Positions 1 through 14,511 of a stretch of 64,000 bases of DNA are shown here, one piece after another (position 1 is the stretch's first letter; the number at the start of each line of letters is the position of its first letter). The position numbers and the translations under genes were made by a program. Under the pieces are notes generated by a model that saw only the letters and a program-made list of their open reading frames with translations, ran no database searches and was not told the origin of the DNA. Source of the stretch: Sphagnum compactum (Eukaryota > Bryophyta > Sphagnopsida > Sphagnales); NCBI GenBank assembly GCA_965153455.1, contig OZ234496.1, positions 5,031,207-5,095,206 of the forward strand, in the 5' to 3' direction.

Positions 1-339
1 TGCTGGCATTACTATAGCAGCTGTGAAATCAGAACTTGATGGCTGAATGAGACCAGCCTCATGGAGTTCATTACATCTTTCATCTACCAGTTCCCACTCA
101 TGTTTGCTCAACCTATGCATCTTCCAATAGATGGGTGTCTCATCTGTAAGGTCTATAAAGAACTGCATGGTCTTACACCTGCCTAATTCTTTCATTGAGA
201 AGGCGAACACATTCGCATACTTAATTAGCAAGTCTATGACCTGGTCTCTCTCCTTCTTGGTGAGTTGGTTCCCCATAACGAAAGGGTAGTTGGAAACACA
301 TGGAATGGAGTTGGAAAATGTGTTTGACGACCTAGTGTA
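1..339 (-). mobile_element. Ty3/Gypsy retrotransposon pol fragment (start of reverse transcriptase)
   Basis: The minus strand is open for 113 codons from 339 to the window edge. It reads through SNYPFVMGNQLTKKERDQV, then VFAFSMKELG, then a TPIYWKMHRLSKHEWELV segment and HEAGLIQPSSSDF. This order (a lead-in with a VFAWS-like motif, an RRLSP-like motif, then an EAGxIxPSxSP motif) is the linker and beginning of the Ty3/Gypsy reverse transcriptase. The catalytic part, RNase H and integrase would lie beyond position 1 and cannot be judged. A stop codon lies immediately upstream of 339 and no protease or gag is recognisable to the right, so on this side the element is already degraded. The usual RRLSP and PV(L/I)LVKK motifs have drifted (HRLSK, AAIVMPA), which suggests an old copy. 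Confidence 0.8.
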
Positions 340-3300
340 TTAAGTTCTCCACTATCCAACTGCGGAGATTCGTAGAAGGTTGTAAATGTTCTCCAGAAGC
401 TTATGTACTTCTAAGTGTATCAGAAACAACTTGAGTCAAATTACATGGTACCTCCTCCCCCAACATTAAGAGTGAAATGTAAAATGTTGTAAATAGGCAA
501 GTGTACTTGGTTGGGGTGCCATGTAGTCGCATCGCCAGAACTACAAGCTGATTGAATTAATGCTAGTGTTGTGTACATTTGAAAGAGTACACAGGTTACC
601 AACAACCATGTAAGGGATTTTATGTGATTGTTACTCAAATTACAAAAAAACGTTTGGGCAAATTCGACAATAGTAAAATGCATAGTTAATCTTTCATTCC
701 CAGCATGGTTGAATTTCTTGAATGCTTCCCTTTAGTGCTAACCATCTTTAAGTGTTGTTGAGCCATGTCCTTTAAACAACGCTACATATTCACTCATGTA
801 TACAACACCTTACCACTAGAAGTAGATTGAAGGTACCATACAAAGCTTAGTGATCCAATTCCTTAAATTCAACTACCCCTATTAGTAGAGTTCATGTTTA
901 AGACCTCATTAACTATGTTTTTTTTTTAAGCTTGTTGTGTCGAAAATCAATTCTTGATTTTTCTAAAACCTTAGTGTTGGAGAGAATCGACCGATTCTCA
1001 ATATTTTTAAATATAAATTATAATCTAGTTTTCAAGGTATTTGGTTGTCACTCATTTTACAACAATCAGTTTTCAACACCGATTTTCACAAATTCAATTT
1101 TTAATTAAAAAAGTTCCTACATATTAGAGTTTTTCATAAAGTGACCTTACTTTGACCTATTTGGTGCCCTTCTTTCATCCCCGAACCTTCTTTCAAACTT
1201 TAAGTTCACTATTGTAACTAACAATTTTTTGAAAATATTGGAATAAAATGTTGAAACTTAGGACTTAATGCATAGGGTTTGAAAACATTTATAGTTGTAG
1301 TACAATCAACATCACCAATGAACAATATTGGTTAGTAGACAACAATTAATAAAAGACAAATAAGATGAAATTTAAAGTTTGAGGTCCCATTGAATTCTAT
1401 TTAAGTCCATGAGAATTGGGATTGGTATTTTAAACCCAATAACTTCTTTAAATGTCAAGTTCTTTTAACATAGAGAACATGATCAATTCTCATGATGCTC
1501 GGTTCCTAGCTTAATGAGAACCAAGAAATTAGAACCTGTGAAATTTAAGGTGAAAACTGCCTTGAAAATCAAGATGGTTCTCACTTGATTCTTATGAATT
1601 GCCCAACATTGGAATGCACCTAGGAAACTAACGATGGGGCTCATATTTACATCGAACCTATTGGTCTTTTCACCTTAAAACCAAAATGTTCATTCATGGT
1701 GGACATTGATATGGTATTTATTGCATTGCTCTATAGCTTAGAGGGATCGGAGCTAGATAGAAGGCAATTTGGATTATTTTTGTATTATGTATGATATGTG
1801 TGTTGACAATGATGGTTGTATGTCGCGACATAAGAATGCATGACTCTTGTTAAGAGTTTTTTGTTGGTCACATGTCTACATCCTAACTATTATATATAAA
1901 TTGAGGTAAGTAAGCTTGAAACTTGTTCTATTGTGAACAAAATTTTAAGTATTTGGTGTGTTGGATATAATAAAAGTGACGAAGTTGCTTTGGCTACTAA
2001 ACCATAGGTTTTTTTTTTTCCAATTTGTGAATTGGATGATTGGGCAGGCTAGTAGACTTCCAGGAAAAAACTTGGTGGAATTGGGAGAATTTGGATTCTT
2101 TCAGTGCAAAACAAATCATACCCCAAACCGACACATGTGAACAAGTAGAATATACTAAGGCTTTTGAGAGAACTATGTTGAAAGAACTCGGCAAAATGAC
2201 CTCGTAACCTTGGGAGAAGGGGTGCTTTCCCATCTCAAGATTAGGAAAGCGGCACATACTAGGGGGTAGCGACTGTTTATTAAAAACACAAGACTCTGCT
2301 TTCAAGTTGTGTGATTTCAAATCACTTTTTACGTTTTGAGATTTCAAAACACACATGTTTAGTTGTTATTTGTTTTCTATGGTTTATACAAGTTTTTTTG
2401 TATTGAATTTGTGTGATTTGCATTAGTTTTTTGGGCTTGGATTCTTATATTGTTACAAGTGAGTCATATTTTGATTTGCATGTATCGGGTATCATTCAAA
2501 ATATTTTTATATTCTATGTATGTGTGTTGATAGCAATGAACCGTTGTAAGCATTCACATAAGAGCACAGGATATATCAACTCTCTTTTTTTAACAAAGTG
2601 GTGCAAAATTGCACTGAAAAAAGTTAAAAGAAGACTATTCTTTTGTAGATTCTGAAAAATTTCACCAAATTTGATTACACCTCCAAAAAGAGTTCATCAC
2701 ATCTAAACAGGTTCCTAGTTTTAAGTCAGGTATTTTTGCCGGATTTTCTATTGTTTCCATGGATGCCAGATACTTTTTGGCATGATGGCCACTAGTGCTC
2801 CATCACCAAAATGGGGAAAAAAAGGCTGGTGAGGATCCTACCGATCAATTTGAACATTAATTGGCCCAGATGTTGGAACCCCTGGACACTGACAAGCATG
2901 TGGGTTTTCATACAGGACTCCAAACTGGCTCCTTTCCAAGTGCTGGTAAAGCACTTATAGTGGCCTCTCACACTTCATCCACTTCTTCAATGTGCACCAC
3001 ACATAACTGGAAGCTACATTGTTTTTGATACAATTCATCAGATCAGATGGATTGATGTAATACACTCATGTTTTCCAGTGAATGATTATCTGGAACTGAA
3101 ATACTAGTTAACATTTGTCAGAGAAAGGAGGTGAATTGCAAAAGGCTACAGAGCAAGCATTGCCCATCCCTGCGGCTGTCAGCTTACCACAAATTTTCAT
3201 TACAATCCACTGTTCACACAGGGGCCATATCCTGGCTGATACACAGGTAGTGATGTTCAATGGTTACTTTAGGGATTCGGACAAGTACCCTTAAAACACA

Positions 3301-4689
3301 CACCAACACATTTTAACAAAGGTCCTGTCAACATGAAACAACAATTTATAAAATGAGTTCAGCAAAGGAGGAGGGCCAGCTCTCTAGCCATCTGCCTATT
3401 TTGCCTAAAATTTAAGTGCAAGGGTAACCAAACTCAGAGAATTTGGAATTGATCCATGTGTATGGTTCAAACTTAAAACCTTCCATCTTAATACTATCAG
3501 GGGGCTTAACTCCAAAGTTCATATGGAACTTTGCCAAGTTAATTTGTGAAAAAATCATTGTTAAATTTTTAAAAAATTCTAAGGAGAAAAACTGCTTTAA
3601 ATTGAATAACTTTTGCTCTGTTGGTTCAAAAATCATGAAATGAGAAACTTATACCCTGTGTCATGGTGGGGTTTTTGGTGGTACCAAAGTGGAGTTGGGT
3701 ACTTGAGAGTATGGGAGGGACTTGGTCAATGGTTTGTTTTGGGTGAATTTTTTGCATTGTGGAGATAAAAAAAAATCACATGCAAATGCTGCAAAGATCT
3801 TTTTTGGATTTTTTTTGCAAATTTTGCCATATTTCCAGGGGAAATTGTTACATTTAGATATTACATTCATAAAAGCTATCAATACAAAACATGATTTTGA
3901 AAAAAATCTACAACCCATCTAGGATAGAAATTTTGATGTTGGGTGTCTTTCAAAATGTGAGGGGTTTTCTCTTTTGGATTGGGCCAAGCTCAATTAAAAA
4001 GAAAAAACACCTTGAACTTGAAAGCCATCCCCAATACCCACCTAATTCACATACCCACGTAGCAAGGTCTTTCATGTTGAAACAAAATTAATTATTTTAA
4101 AAAATTAAGGTTTGTCACATCAAATTTTAATATATTGAAATTGGGTTTAATATTTTAAAATGAAATTATTTTTTCTGAAATTGCTAGATTTCTATAGTTA
4201 GTTTTGAGTGTGCACAAAGAACTTTAGAAGGATAATTAAATCTATATATTTCATATATCTCTTGTAACGAGAGTTAGTGAAATCTTCCTGGGGATGATTG
4301 CTATTTTTTTACATCCTTCTATGAGTGAGAACCATTAGTGTGTATCAGTCCTGTCCTTAAAGAAGAACTCGTCACATGGGGTGTGGAACTTGGACATTGA
4401 CACAATGCGTTAAAGGTATCCATAAAGTAAGGAACACAGCACGGAAACCCAAGTTTGGTCATCAAGGGGGTGAGCTTAAAAAGCAGCCTGCAAAAAAAGT
4501 ACATTACCTTTAAGGGGGTGAAACTCAGAAAACCATCAATTTTTGTGGTGATCTGACTACATCCCCTCTTCACCCCTCTTCGCTTCCTCCTAAGGGCCTC
4601 TAGTGTTGTTACATATATTTTCATTGCTCCTAAATATATTGCTACTATACTTATTCTCAAACTCTGTGCATTAAATTACTAAATTTCAG
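340..4689. other. Gene-free AT-rich repeat-derived DNA
   Basis: No credible gene is seen. Open frames are short, AT-driven and present on both strands. The stretch from about 972 to 1,610 starts with TAGTGTTGG and ends with CCCAACATT, and contains several GGTTCTCA-type motifs, like the hAT-like elements described further right. No matching target-site duplication was found, so it is not annotated as an element. Confidence 0.5.
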
Positions 4690-5075
4690 TAGTTATCGGG
4701 TTTGTTACCTATGTACCTACATATTAGACTTATTTCTTGAAGAATTGGTTACCAAGGTGAACCCAAATATTAACTCAGTAATATCAGGTATCTATTCGAT
4801 GGTGAGCTGGTGGGTGTTGGTTCATTGTGGCCGTATATTGGCATCTTGCATCATAGTGTCCTTGGTGAAAAAGGGAGTGCACTCCTTAACAGGGATAAAG
4901 AAGGTGAAAACCAGCATCTTGCACGCGGTCTTGGCGGGAAAGAGGGTGCAAGCCTTCAATTTGTTCAGTCATCAAGAGAGGGACAAAGAAGGTGTACACC
5001 AGCGCATCTTGCACTGTGGTTTGGTGCTTAACAAGGTGCACTCTGCATTCGCCGGCCAAGCCAGGGCCTTTGTCA
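4690..5075. repeat. Dispersed modular repeat, fullest copy
   Basis: The left half (about 4,690-4,845) matches 18,585-18,757 closely: both contain TTTGTTACCTATGTACCTA and AATTGGTTACCAAGGTGAA, then an AATATCAGG segment and a GCTGGTGGGTG segment. The right half (about 4,846-5,075) consists of three diverged units of roughly 75-90 bp, each beginning GCATCTTGCA and carrying a GGTGCACTCC-like motif. Two such units are also at 16,895-17,075. Open frames across the repeat are not supported by any known family. It is an uncharacterised dispersed repeat whose two halves occur separately elsewhere in the window. Confidence 0.7.
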
Positions 5076-5542
5076 GGAATGAATGAATTGATCACGGGAG
5101 TAGCGCATGTGGGGCCACTGCAAGCTGAAGATTTTTAATACAAAAAAGACAGATATGGGAAAAGCCTATACTGAAGTAGTCGTGAGGGGTTGTCATAAAG
5201 TTTGCTACTAGTATTTCACATGAATTTGTGTCCTGAAAGTAGGGGGGAGTTAGACCTGGAGGTATTTTGTGAGGAGTTGTTGCAAATCTTTCACATATAA
5301 TTCAAATATTCCAACTCGAATTTGATTTGGCAGTGCCTCTAGCTGCTGCATCTATAAAGTCAAGAGCTGCAAATATTGAGTTGGATGAAAGCTGGCTCTC
5401 TCATTAAATGAGACCTTTTTCATTACCCAATAGTAACATTTGGTGAATTTTGTACTATGGAACCGGGTGCCTCTTCCACCTAGGAATGGGGTGAGCCCGC
5501 CAAAGCAAGCAGTTATTTGGTTATCTGGTTAGGGTTTCTTGC
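5076..5542. other. Gene-free stretch
   Basis: Nothing recognisable; no long open frame and no clear repeat structure. Confidence 0.5.
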
Positions 5543-6117
5543 TAGTGTGGCAGGTTCTCCAATTGTAAGGGTTAAAATAGGAGGTTCGGGTTCTTTTGAC
5601 CCAGACTTGAACCCCATCCTTTCTAAATGGAACTGAGACTAGGAGCAGATAGTGGGATTAACCTTTTGAAATAACTGGAATCGAATATCGACCCTTGAAT
5701 AAAAGTTCTTCCAAATAGGGCAAGTTCTTTGAGTAAGACAGTTGACTATTTTTTAAAAGATAGAAATAGATTTGAATTTACAATTTTGTAGGTAGGTAAT
5801 CTAATCTAATTTGCTATAAAACTTGATACCTTCCCAAATCCAAGTTTTAATTTGTTTTCAAATTCAATACCTATACAATTTTTAGCCTTGAATAATGTGT
5901 AATGTGTACATGGAATTAGACTTTGTTTTTGAATCGAGGCCGGAGTTCTTTGATTTTGAAAAATAGTGCCAAAACTAGAATTGCAAGTTTTGAAATTCAA
6001 AGAACTAGGCTCAAACCTAAACTCTAAGAAAGTTTGACCCGAGAACTAGGAAGAAATTTCTAACTGTTCAAATGGGGATCAAAGGTTCTTTGAAAAACAA
6101 AGACTCGAACAACATTA
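5543..6117. mobile_element. Degenerate hAT-like non-autonomous element (candidate)
   Basis: The left end reads TAGTGTGGCAGGTTCTCC. The right end, read on the minus strand, begins TAATGTTGTTCGAGTC. These resemble the ends of the better preserved hAT-like copies at 17,183 and 56,616. The flanking 8-mers TTTCTTGC (left) and GTTCTTAC (right) agree at 6 of 8 positions, as expected of an old 8-bp target duplication. The interior is rich in GGTTCTTT and GAACC-type motifs but has no transposase frame. Because both the ends and the duplication are imperfect, this is a weaker call than the two related copies. Confidence 0.4.
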
Positions 6118-9100
6118 GTTCTTACCAAGGTTTTTGCTTTTGGTGGTCATTTAAAAGAAAACTTAACCAAATTTGCCTACATGTCATAAAGCAAAGTGGA
6201 TTCTTTTTGGAAACCCACTATATTTTGGCTACATTCTAAAAGCCTAGTCTACATATAGGAAATTCAAATTTTTTCTTCTTCAAAATATCTTCACTTGGTG
6301 CCATTTTTTCCCCAAACAAACCTTTGGAGATACGTAACCCTTTCTTTTTGGTTGCCAAGTGGTTTGCCCCTTAAAAGAATTACTAATTCTTACATTGCTT
6401 CTTCCAAAGCATAGAAAAACCCAAGTGAGAATTTTGTAGATCTGGAGGACACAATATCAAAGGAATTTTTTCTTCCAATTTTGCAAGGTGTTTCAAAATA
6501 GGGAATACTCACTTTTACAGTTTTCAAAATGTCCCTCATTTTTTCTCCTTTTTTTCCATGATACCCAGAAAGTTCGTAGCAAATATCATGAAGTACTTCA
6601 AACTTTCAAAGCTTTTTACTAATTATAAGGTAACATTATAACAAGAGCTCCCATGACCCTCTCCTCGTGTACTACTAAAACCACACATTAAAAATTTCAA
6701 ACTTGAACAACAATTAACATCAATTGGAAGTTTGGATTTTACATAAGTTGATTAGAACAAAAAAAATTGATGGAAAATTGAATAAAACAAACAAGAATTT
6801 GCAAACAAAGAATTGTGAATTATCACTATGGATTTTGAGTTCATTTTTTGAATACTTCATGATTTTGTATATTAATTATTGTTGGTTTGAATTTGCCATA
6901 AGTGGTAAAACCACTACTCGATAAGGTGTTTGTTTTAAAATGTGAATGAAGAAGAATTAAGAAGAAGGATGACATAATGTTTACCATATAATTAAGTTGT
7001 TATGATAGAATTTTTGTATATAATATATATGTACACCTAAGAAACAACCAAAGCATTATGATGTTTTGTGTTTGTTTCCCCCTATTCTTTTCATGCTTTG
7101 AAGTTTGGGGTATTGCCCACATGATTCAATGCTGATTGAATTGGATTATTACTACCTCATGGTTTCACACTTTTGAAAGATGTTTTTGATGTTTCCATGT
7201 TCTTGAATGATACACCCAAATTCAAACTCGATGGGATGTAGTAATAGTTTAATTGCCAAAAAATGAAATTGTTAGTGACCATCAAGGAATTTGATTGTCA
7301 CTGAAACTTTCACACTTTAAGAAACGGTTGCATGTTTAAATGTTCCCAAGATGTTTCAAATTTGATTGGTCTTTTATTGTGGGTAACATCAACCATGATT
7401 TCCCAATACAAAAGTTTAATGAATCAAGAACAACTAATTGCAACTTGATTTTTCAATACATGAATATATATTACAATTTGGGTACAACAAACTAATTGTG
7501 GAGACCAACATGGGGAAGACGCCACAAAAGTTCCATATAGAGAGGATTATTGTGTTGTGTGAAGCACATTATTTGACTCTTCAACACAAGCAACATTCCT
7601 TAGAATGCATTCTTTCACATTGTAAGGAATAAAGTTGGGACACCATGCCCATTGTATTGGGGTCAACACCAATGAATTTTTTTGATGAAACTAAAGTCCA
7701 AATAGTGGTTTTTCTATTCTACAAATAACTAGATTGTGTTAGTGGAACTTTGCTAAATATAATGTCAACAAGCCAACAATTTCCAAAATCTAACCTATGA
7801 AGAAAAATGTGGCATTTACCCAGGAAGAGGTGGATATTCTAGTTCAAAGGTTTAATTTCACCATGTTCCCTCACTTAATATTCCATCAACAAGACAAGGA
7901 CAAGGTGCAAGTGGATCATGCATTGATTATGTGGAACATCATCTTGGAAGGGAACATACACAAATTAAAATGGAGATGTAATTCATCTAATAAGGATAAT
8001 TGGACTTGTCTTGCATTTGCATTGGACATGAATGTGTTTGTTGTAAGGTATGAAAACGTGCCTAGACTTGGCTATGGAAGGGTGACCCAAATCTAAAATG
8101 TAAGGTCAATGACAGAACGTGCAGTGTATAGTGTCTCCACCGGACAATACTTGCAATTCACATTTCCAAACAATGAAGTTAGGAACTTTGCTAGGATGAA
8201 ATGATGGGCCCTTTGTGAGCATATTTTTTGGGTTTAAAATGTAATCCTAAATAATACATGTGATGAGACCCACCAACCAACCCTTAATTATAATGAAATA
8301 ATGTACATGTTAAAAAACCATCACAACCCATGATTTTAGCATGATTAAGCTTACAAGGATATTTGAAAATAAAGATCTTGATAGTTACATGACACCCTTG
8401 AATGTGTATGTGTTTTGACCCAATTTGCTTTAAGACCTTCAACTTCAAATATCATTTCAAAATGAATCCAAATGGAAGCAATTAAGATTATTTGTAATGT
8501 CAATCAGGAAGGTAGATTGTGAGAATTTGAGCTTATATCTTTTACGAAATACATGAAATCCAATGTCATTCCAAAATCAATCCGTGATTAGAAAAACTTA
8601 AAATGTGGGTTGGTAATGTAATTTTAAATGTTTACTTCTCCTAGTTGTTTTTAAAAATTAGTCCAAATGGAAGCAACTAGGATAACAATGTCATGGACGT
8701 TGACATCGGCTTCATCACCATCAATTGTTAACATCATCTCCAACATTAGCATGGATGGATTTCATCCATTTTTATATACAATGGATGAAGTTCATCCAAC
8801 ACTAGTTTGTAGTTTATTTATAGATGACTTATAGTTTATTTATATTTCATTTCTAATGCACTTATACTTTTAAAAAGTTCTCAAGAAAGTTCCTTGGATA
8901 GTGGGCATATGGAAGCTTTCATGAAAGTTTTCTTGAGCTAAGTCCCCATTAACTTTAGTTTGTTCAACATCAATCTAAAGAATATTCTTGAACCATAACC
9001 TTGTTCATTTCATTTCATATCGATATTTTCATATGTTATTAAAAGAAAATTATGCTTTAATTTTTGTCTTGCATACTTCATGTTCTTGTCTTTGATTTTC

Positions 9101-12100
9101 ATGTTTGATGTTTGGAATTCAATTTAGACATGTTTCCCATAATTTGTTTTGGGTTTTGAATACGTTGAAATTTTATTTTTTTTCATAAATTTTGTGCCCA
9201 TGTAAATTTGAATACATTTTTAGTAGGTCTATGTGTATTCTTGTCATCACTAATATCTATGTAACTTTGGAAACAATTAGAGGTTGAGTTTCTTTGGACT
9301 TGAAAGAAAATACCTTTCTTCTTTAGAAAAGTGTAATAATTATTTAAGAAAATATAGATTAGCCACTTCTTGAAATAAAAATTGCTGTGTTTTGGTACCT
9401 ATGTTTCCATCAAGAGAAGAATTAGTTGTTTCTATGGAAGAAGTCTTTATTGCTTTTAAATTTATGCAATAGGAAATCAAGCACTTGAGGAGTCTACAAG
9501 CATAATGTGTTTAAAATAACCAATTATTAACATCATTAAGGTGTGTACCTATAATACCATCCCAAGCAAAGGAACCATGAATTAGTCTTCCTAACAAGTT
9601 TGATGGAACATATTCAAAGTTTTCAGGTTTTATCAACCGATGGCACTTGGTTGTTTGATTTCATCCACATCACTACCCAAATGACCCAAGCCAAGTTGGA
9701 CTCATAGGTTCGTTGTTATTAAGCACAAGTCTAGTGTGGTTTATGCTTTTGTTGAAACACCAAATTCCACTTTTGAACAACTTTCAAGCATTTGTTGAAG
9801 AATTTAGTGCCACTTTTGGATATTCAAATAAAAAACACATGTCAATAAGCAAATCATAGTCACTTCACCAAAAATCACACCCAACCATTATATATGCATT
9901 GAATTCAAACAATTGGTGTACAACATTTCATGGGATGAAGTGACATTCATGAATCAATTTTAATTCAAGTTACATATATAGGGTAGGTAGGCCTATTCTC
10001 ATGACAAATAGTCCTAAAGAACAAAAGAAGAATATAGTCAATGTATGTTCAATTTTGGTAATTAAAAAGAAAAATCATAATATGGGCTCAATTGATTGAA
10101 TTATTTTTGGATATATTTTTAAATTTTGGGGAATTTTTGAAGTTTTAGTGTAGGGGGGCATGTGGCTAGCCTTACTAGTTTCCACCACAAAAAGAACCTA
10201 TAATCATAGCATATGAAATCTAATCTGCAATATTAATATTTTTATTATTATATTTCTTTTATTATATTTCCACCCTCCATTTATTTATTACTCAATTATG
10301 TTTTACTATATTTCCAACATCATGAAATATATAGTTATTTGCTAAAACAATATTCACAAAGGATTGAGTATTGCTAGCCATCAAAAATTGAAACAAAACT
10401 CTTCATGTTATATATCCAATACTGTTTTTAGTTGTATTCATCATTGTCCACATGTGTGCCTATTCTCAATAGTTAATGTGCTAATATCCTAATTTTATGT
10501 TGCATGTCTTTTGCAATGGTGAATTTACTCCTAGATACCCAATATGGATCCTTCTATTAAGACACAAATATATGTTGGTGAATAAGAATAAGCCGCCCAC
10601 CCATCCTAATGGTGTGAAAAACTTATTGACTACCATCCAAAATCCTACAATTCATGAAGTCAAGCCATTGCATAAGTTGTTCAATGTGAGTTGAAACATT
10701 GATAGGAAAAACATTAAAAGTTATCGCCAATATAGAAAAATTTCCCAATTAAGGGCATTTGCAACAAGGGTGAAAACATGATTGAATGCACCAAAGTCTT
10801 ATCCCAAATGAAAGTTTTCCATATGTATTTAACAAAGTACATCACACCCATATGATGTAACAATTTATAGGAATAATTTGAACGATAAAATCACAATCTA
10901 CATGAAATCAACCTTTTAATTTTAGAAGTGTTTTAGATTTGGATATTATCACATTGTACTTTGGCCATAGCACCAAATGTCCTAACAAACAGCTTAATGA
11001 AAAACATGGTGTTAATACCACCAAACTTTGATTTTTTGGAAAAATGAAAAAAATTCACGATTTTAAACATCAGTATGTATCCAAACACATAAAAGTTGGG
11101 GTTTTGTGACATCATAGCAATTTGTGATAATTCAATAAAAATCAAAAATTTCAAAAATTGTGCACTAAAAGGAGTACATAAAAAATTGATACTTTGAATG
11201 AAATGTGTAAGATGAAATGTTTTTTCATCTATCCTTGAAGGAAGTATATTATTCGATTATTGAAAAACTTTGATCCATTATTTTAAATGAATCTTTTCAA
11301 TTCAAAAGCATAAGGGCTTAATTTTTTCAAAAAATTCATGTGTCTTGACATTTACACCAGATTTGTTCAAATTTTCCATGCCTTAGGTCATGATATTAAA
11401 ACATCATTTAAAAACAATTAGCTTGGATTCATTGAAATTAGGTGCATGAGTACAATGAAAAATTCAATAACTTGATAAATCTTTAATTATTTAATAGGAG
11501 TTTATCAAGTGCAAAATAAAAGAAAGGAATTTTTTAATAAAAAATATGAAAAAAAAATAACATCAATGGTTGCACAAGTCAAAAATTTAAAGGTAGATTT
11601 AATGTCAAAGCATCTTGAAGTGAAATTTGGAGAGAGTATATAAGATTATGAGATATTTTTGTTCCCGAAATTAAAAGAATACAAATTTGTTTTGTGGGAG
11701 TCATGGGAGTTTTGAAGATTTTGGCCCAAAGGTGGTTTTTTTTATCATATTGTCTTCATTTGAACCTTTTTGGATCTATAGGTTTTAGCCCTTATACATC
11801 ATAAAAAAAATACACCTATGGAGAAATTTTCAAACCGTTTGGACGTGTATTGAGAGAGATATGAAGATTTAGAATTTCAACTTTAATTTAAAGATCGATT
11901 TATTTTGGAAGTGATATCTTCTTATGGTCATCATCAATAGGGGGGAAACTTTGAAGAGACTCGACAATGTATTTTTAATATGTTTCAAAAAATTTCAAGT
12001 TGTTTGGAAATGTTGAAAAGAAATTTGAGGTCATTTTGTGTTTGGGTCCTAATTTGAAATTAATTCCAAAGTTTGTCAAGATTTCCCATTTGACAAAGTG

Positions 12101-13069
12101 AAATGATTCAAAAATTTGAAAATTGAGAGTAAACATGTTCTTCCATGTTATTACCAATTTTTACATATCCAAATTGATATGTGAATGGTGGAGGTTTGAG
12201 AAGTTGTTATTGTTGGAAGCTTACACCAAAAAGGTTTTTAAAACAAAAGTATATAAGTGAAGCAATCACAAAAGGAATACAAGGGAAGAGATTTGGAGTT
12301 GGTGGAGTAATGCAACTACATCTTCAAAAGTTGCGTACCAAAACAAAATATGAAGTCATGTATTTAATACCATATGAAATAATATATGAATTACACATAT
12401 ACTTTAAACCTATGTATAATACTTAAGTCATATGCACATATATATGATAACCAAAATCCTAGCCTTAACTTTAAAAAACCAAAAAAGGAAAAAAGAACCC
12501 TTTGAAACAAATCCTTTGTGAAATCCTAAGAAAGATTGTAAATGTGGTTTTGAAAGATGGTGGATGGCCTTTTACAAATTGTGATTGAAAAATTGGACAT
12601 GAAGAATTTCCAAATGTGGAAAAAAATTCAAATTATTAATTTCTTGACGAGTAATGATTATTGGGAGTTCATAATTGGTGAAATAAGAATTTAGTCTCCC
12701 AAAAATTGCTACAACATAATAAATTCAAGCTAACAAATCTTAGCATGAGAAAGTTAAAAAAAATTATACTAGCTATCTATGAATGTCATTAGAAGAAAAC
12801 TAGCTTTTTATAACCATTTAATTTGTGACTATTCATGACTATTTGTCGTTTGCAACTATCATTGGTTATATTTCTTCAACTATTTTTAGCATTTGGTTCT
12901 GCTTATAACCACATTGCAACTAACTTGCGACTAGTGTTTTTTTCATTCGTCCATTTGGACAATTTTAAACATGGTTTTCATCCTAAAAACCCGTCTATAT
13001 CCCATTAGTTGCAAATGTGGTCAAAATGACTTGCAACCTTATATGTATTGAAAGTTTATTTAATGTACT
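6118..13069. other. Gene-free AT-rich DNA
   Basis: Seven kilobases without a recognisable gene. Two open stretches (7,438-7,632 and 7,797-8,096, plus strand) look somewhat protein-like, for example TQEEVDILVQRFN near 7,815, and may be relics of one old coding element, but no family was recognised. The rest is AT-rich sequence with homopolymer runs and no clear repeat boundaries. Confidence 0.5.
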
Positions 13070-14510
13070 CCAAGGTGTATGGGTTTATATTGGTGTATTT
13101 TATTAGTTAATATATGGTTGAATATTACGATGCTCATGTGTGTTGAAAAGTTATGTATAATAGCTGTTTTTTAAATAGAAAATATGATAATTTTGAATTC
13201 ATATAGGAAATTAAAGTAATTATATAAAAAATTTACTAAAATTATAATAAAATCACTATAAATGTAGTAGTTATCCATTAATTGTATTAAATATATAATA
13301 TATAATTCATATTTTAAAGTTTATTTTACATTACTATTACAATAATAATAATATTTTTATTGTACCTACGTTATTTCATGTAATTTTTTTGTACCGAGTA
13401 AATTAATTATATTGAATAAATTAGTCCATCCCTTTATAATCACTTATTTAAAATAAAAAACTATAATAACATAAAATTTTCCACAATTTATACCTAATTT
13501 TTTGTAATTAAAATAAACTACCCATAACTCAAATTTTTTACTTTAATAATTTATTTTTATATTTTTAAGTAATTGTATTGGAATTAACGTAATTAATGTA
13601 GTTTCTGTAATTCTAGGACTATATTCCAAGAAATTAAATTATTCATAAATATACAATAATATTCAATATTTTCGGTAATAAAAACATATTGTAATAATAA
13701 TATTTGCAGTAATTATATATTGATTATGTACTTTATAATTTACCTCGTTGTTCATAAATTAGAACCTATAACTTCTAATTAAAACATATATTTCAAAACA
13801 TAATAATCTTAGCATAATTAAACAAATTGATGTAATTATTGAATATAAAGAGTTTACGTACACTAAATGATTGTATCTATTATTTATAATTATCTATTTA
13901 AAATAAATAAATAATTTTACTATATATATATTAGAACTAATTATTAATGTTTTTGAATTAAAAACTCAATCATTGTAATTCAAGTCTAAATACAGAAAAA
14001 TAAAATAAAAAATCACTTATACATTAATTACAATAGTTTCATTATTTATAATTGAACTTAATCTTTCAGTAGTTAGAGCTTGCAATTTTAATTCATAATC
14101 TGATTTTAAATTTGAAAAGTCATTTTACTATAACTAGAGTTATTAATATAATTTTTATATTTCTAGGGATTATATTACAGTATTTATGAATGTATTTACA
14201 TATATATCAAAATAATTGTTACTGCATCATAATTTGATTATAATTAGAATCTTTTTCTGTAATTTCTACATATTATTATATTTATTAATATAATTACCTA
14301 TTTATAATGAATAATTACTATTACAACTTAAATTGCACAAATGTTGATTAAAACTAATGAAAACTTAATTTCCCCATGAGTACAATATTGGATATCAGTT
14401 ATTATTAATTATTATTTTAAATCATTAATATTAAATATATATGAACATAGTTCAAAAATAATTATAACTAGGGAAATAATAATATATGAATACGAATAAA
14501 ATTGTTATTC
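13070..14510. repeat. Very AT-rich tract
   Basis: This stretch is dominated by short AT words (TAATTA, AATAAT, ATATAT) with few G or C bases, and every frame is broken by many stops. It ends abruptly near 14,510, where the sequence switches to a mixed-composition segment starting CATGGCTGATGTGGCTGCAGG. Possible explanations are heavy C-to-T decay of methylated repeat DNA, an AT-rich satellite or an inserted block. Composition alone does not separate them. Confidence 0.6.
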
Positions 14511-14511
14511 C

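Noticed and set aside
972-1610. Possible hAT-like element with TAGTGTTGG and CCCAACATT ends
   Set aside because: Flanking 8-mers (TAAAACCT and GAATGCAC) do not match, so the insertion cannot be supported.
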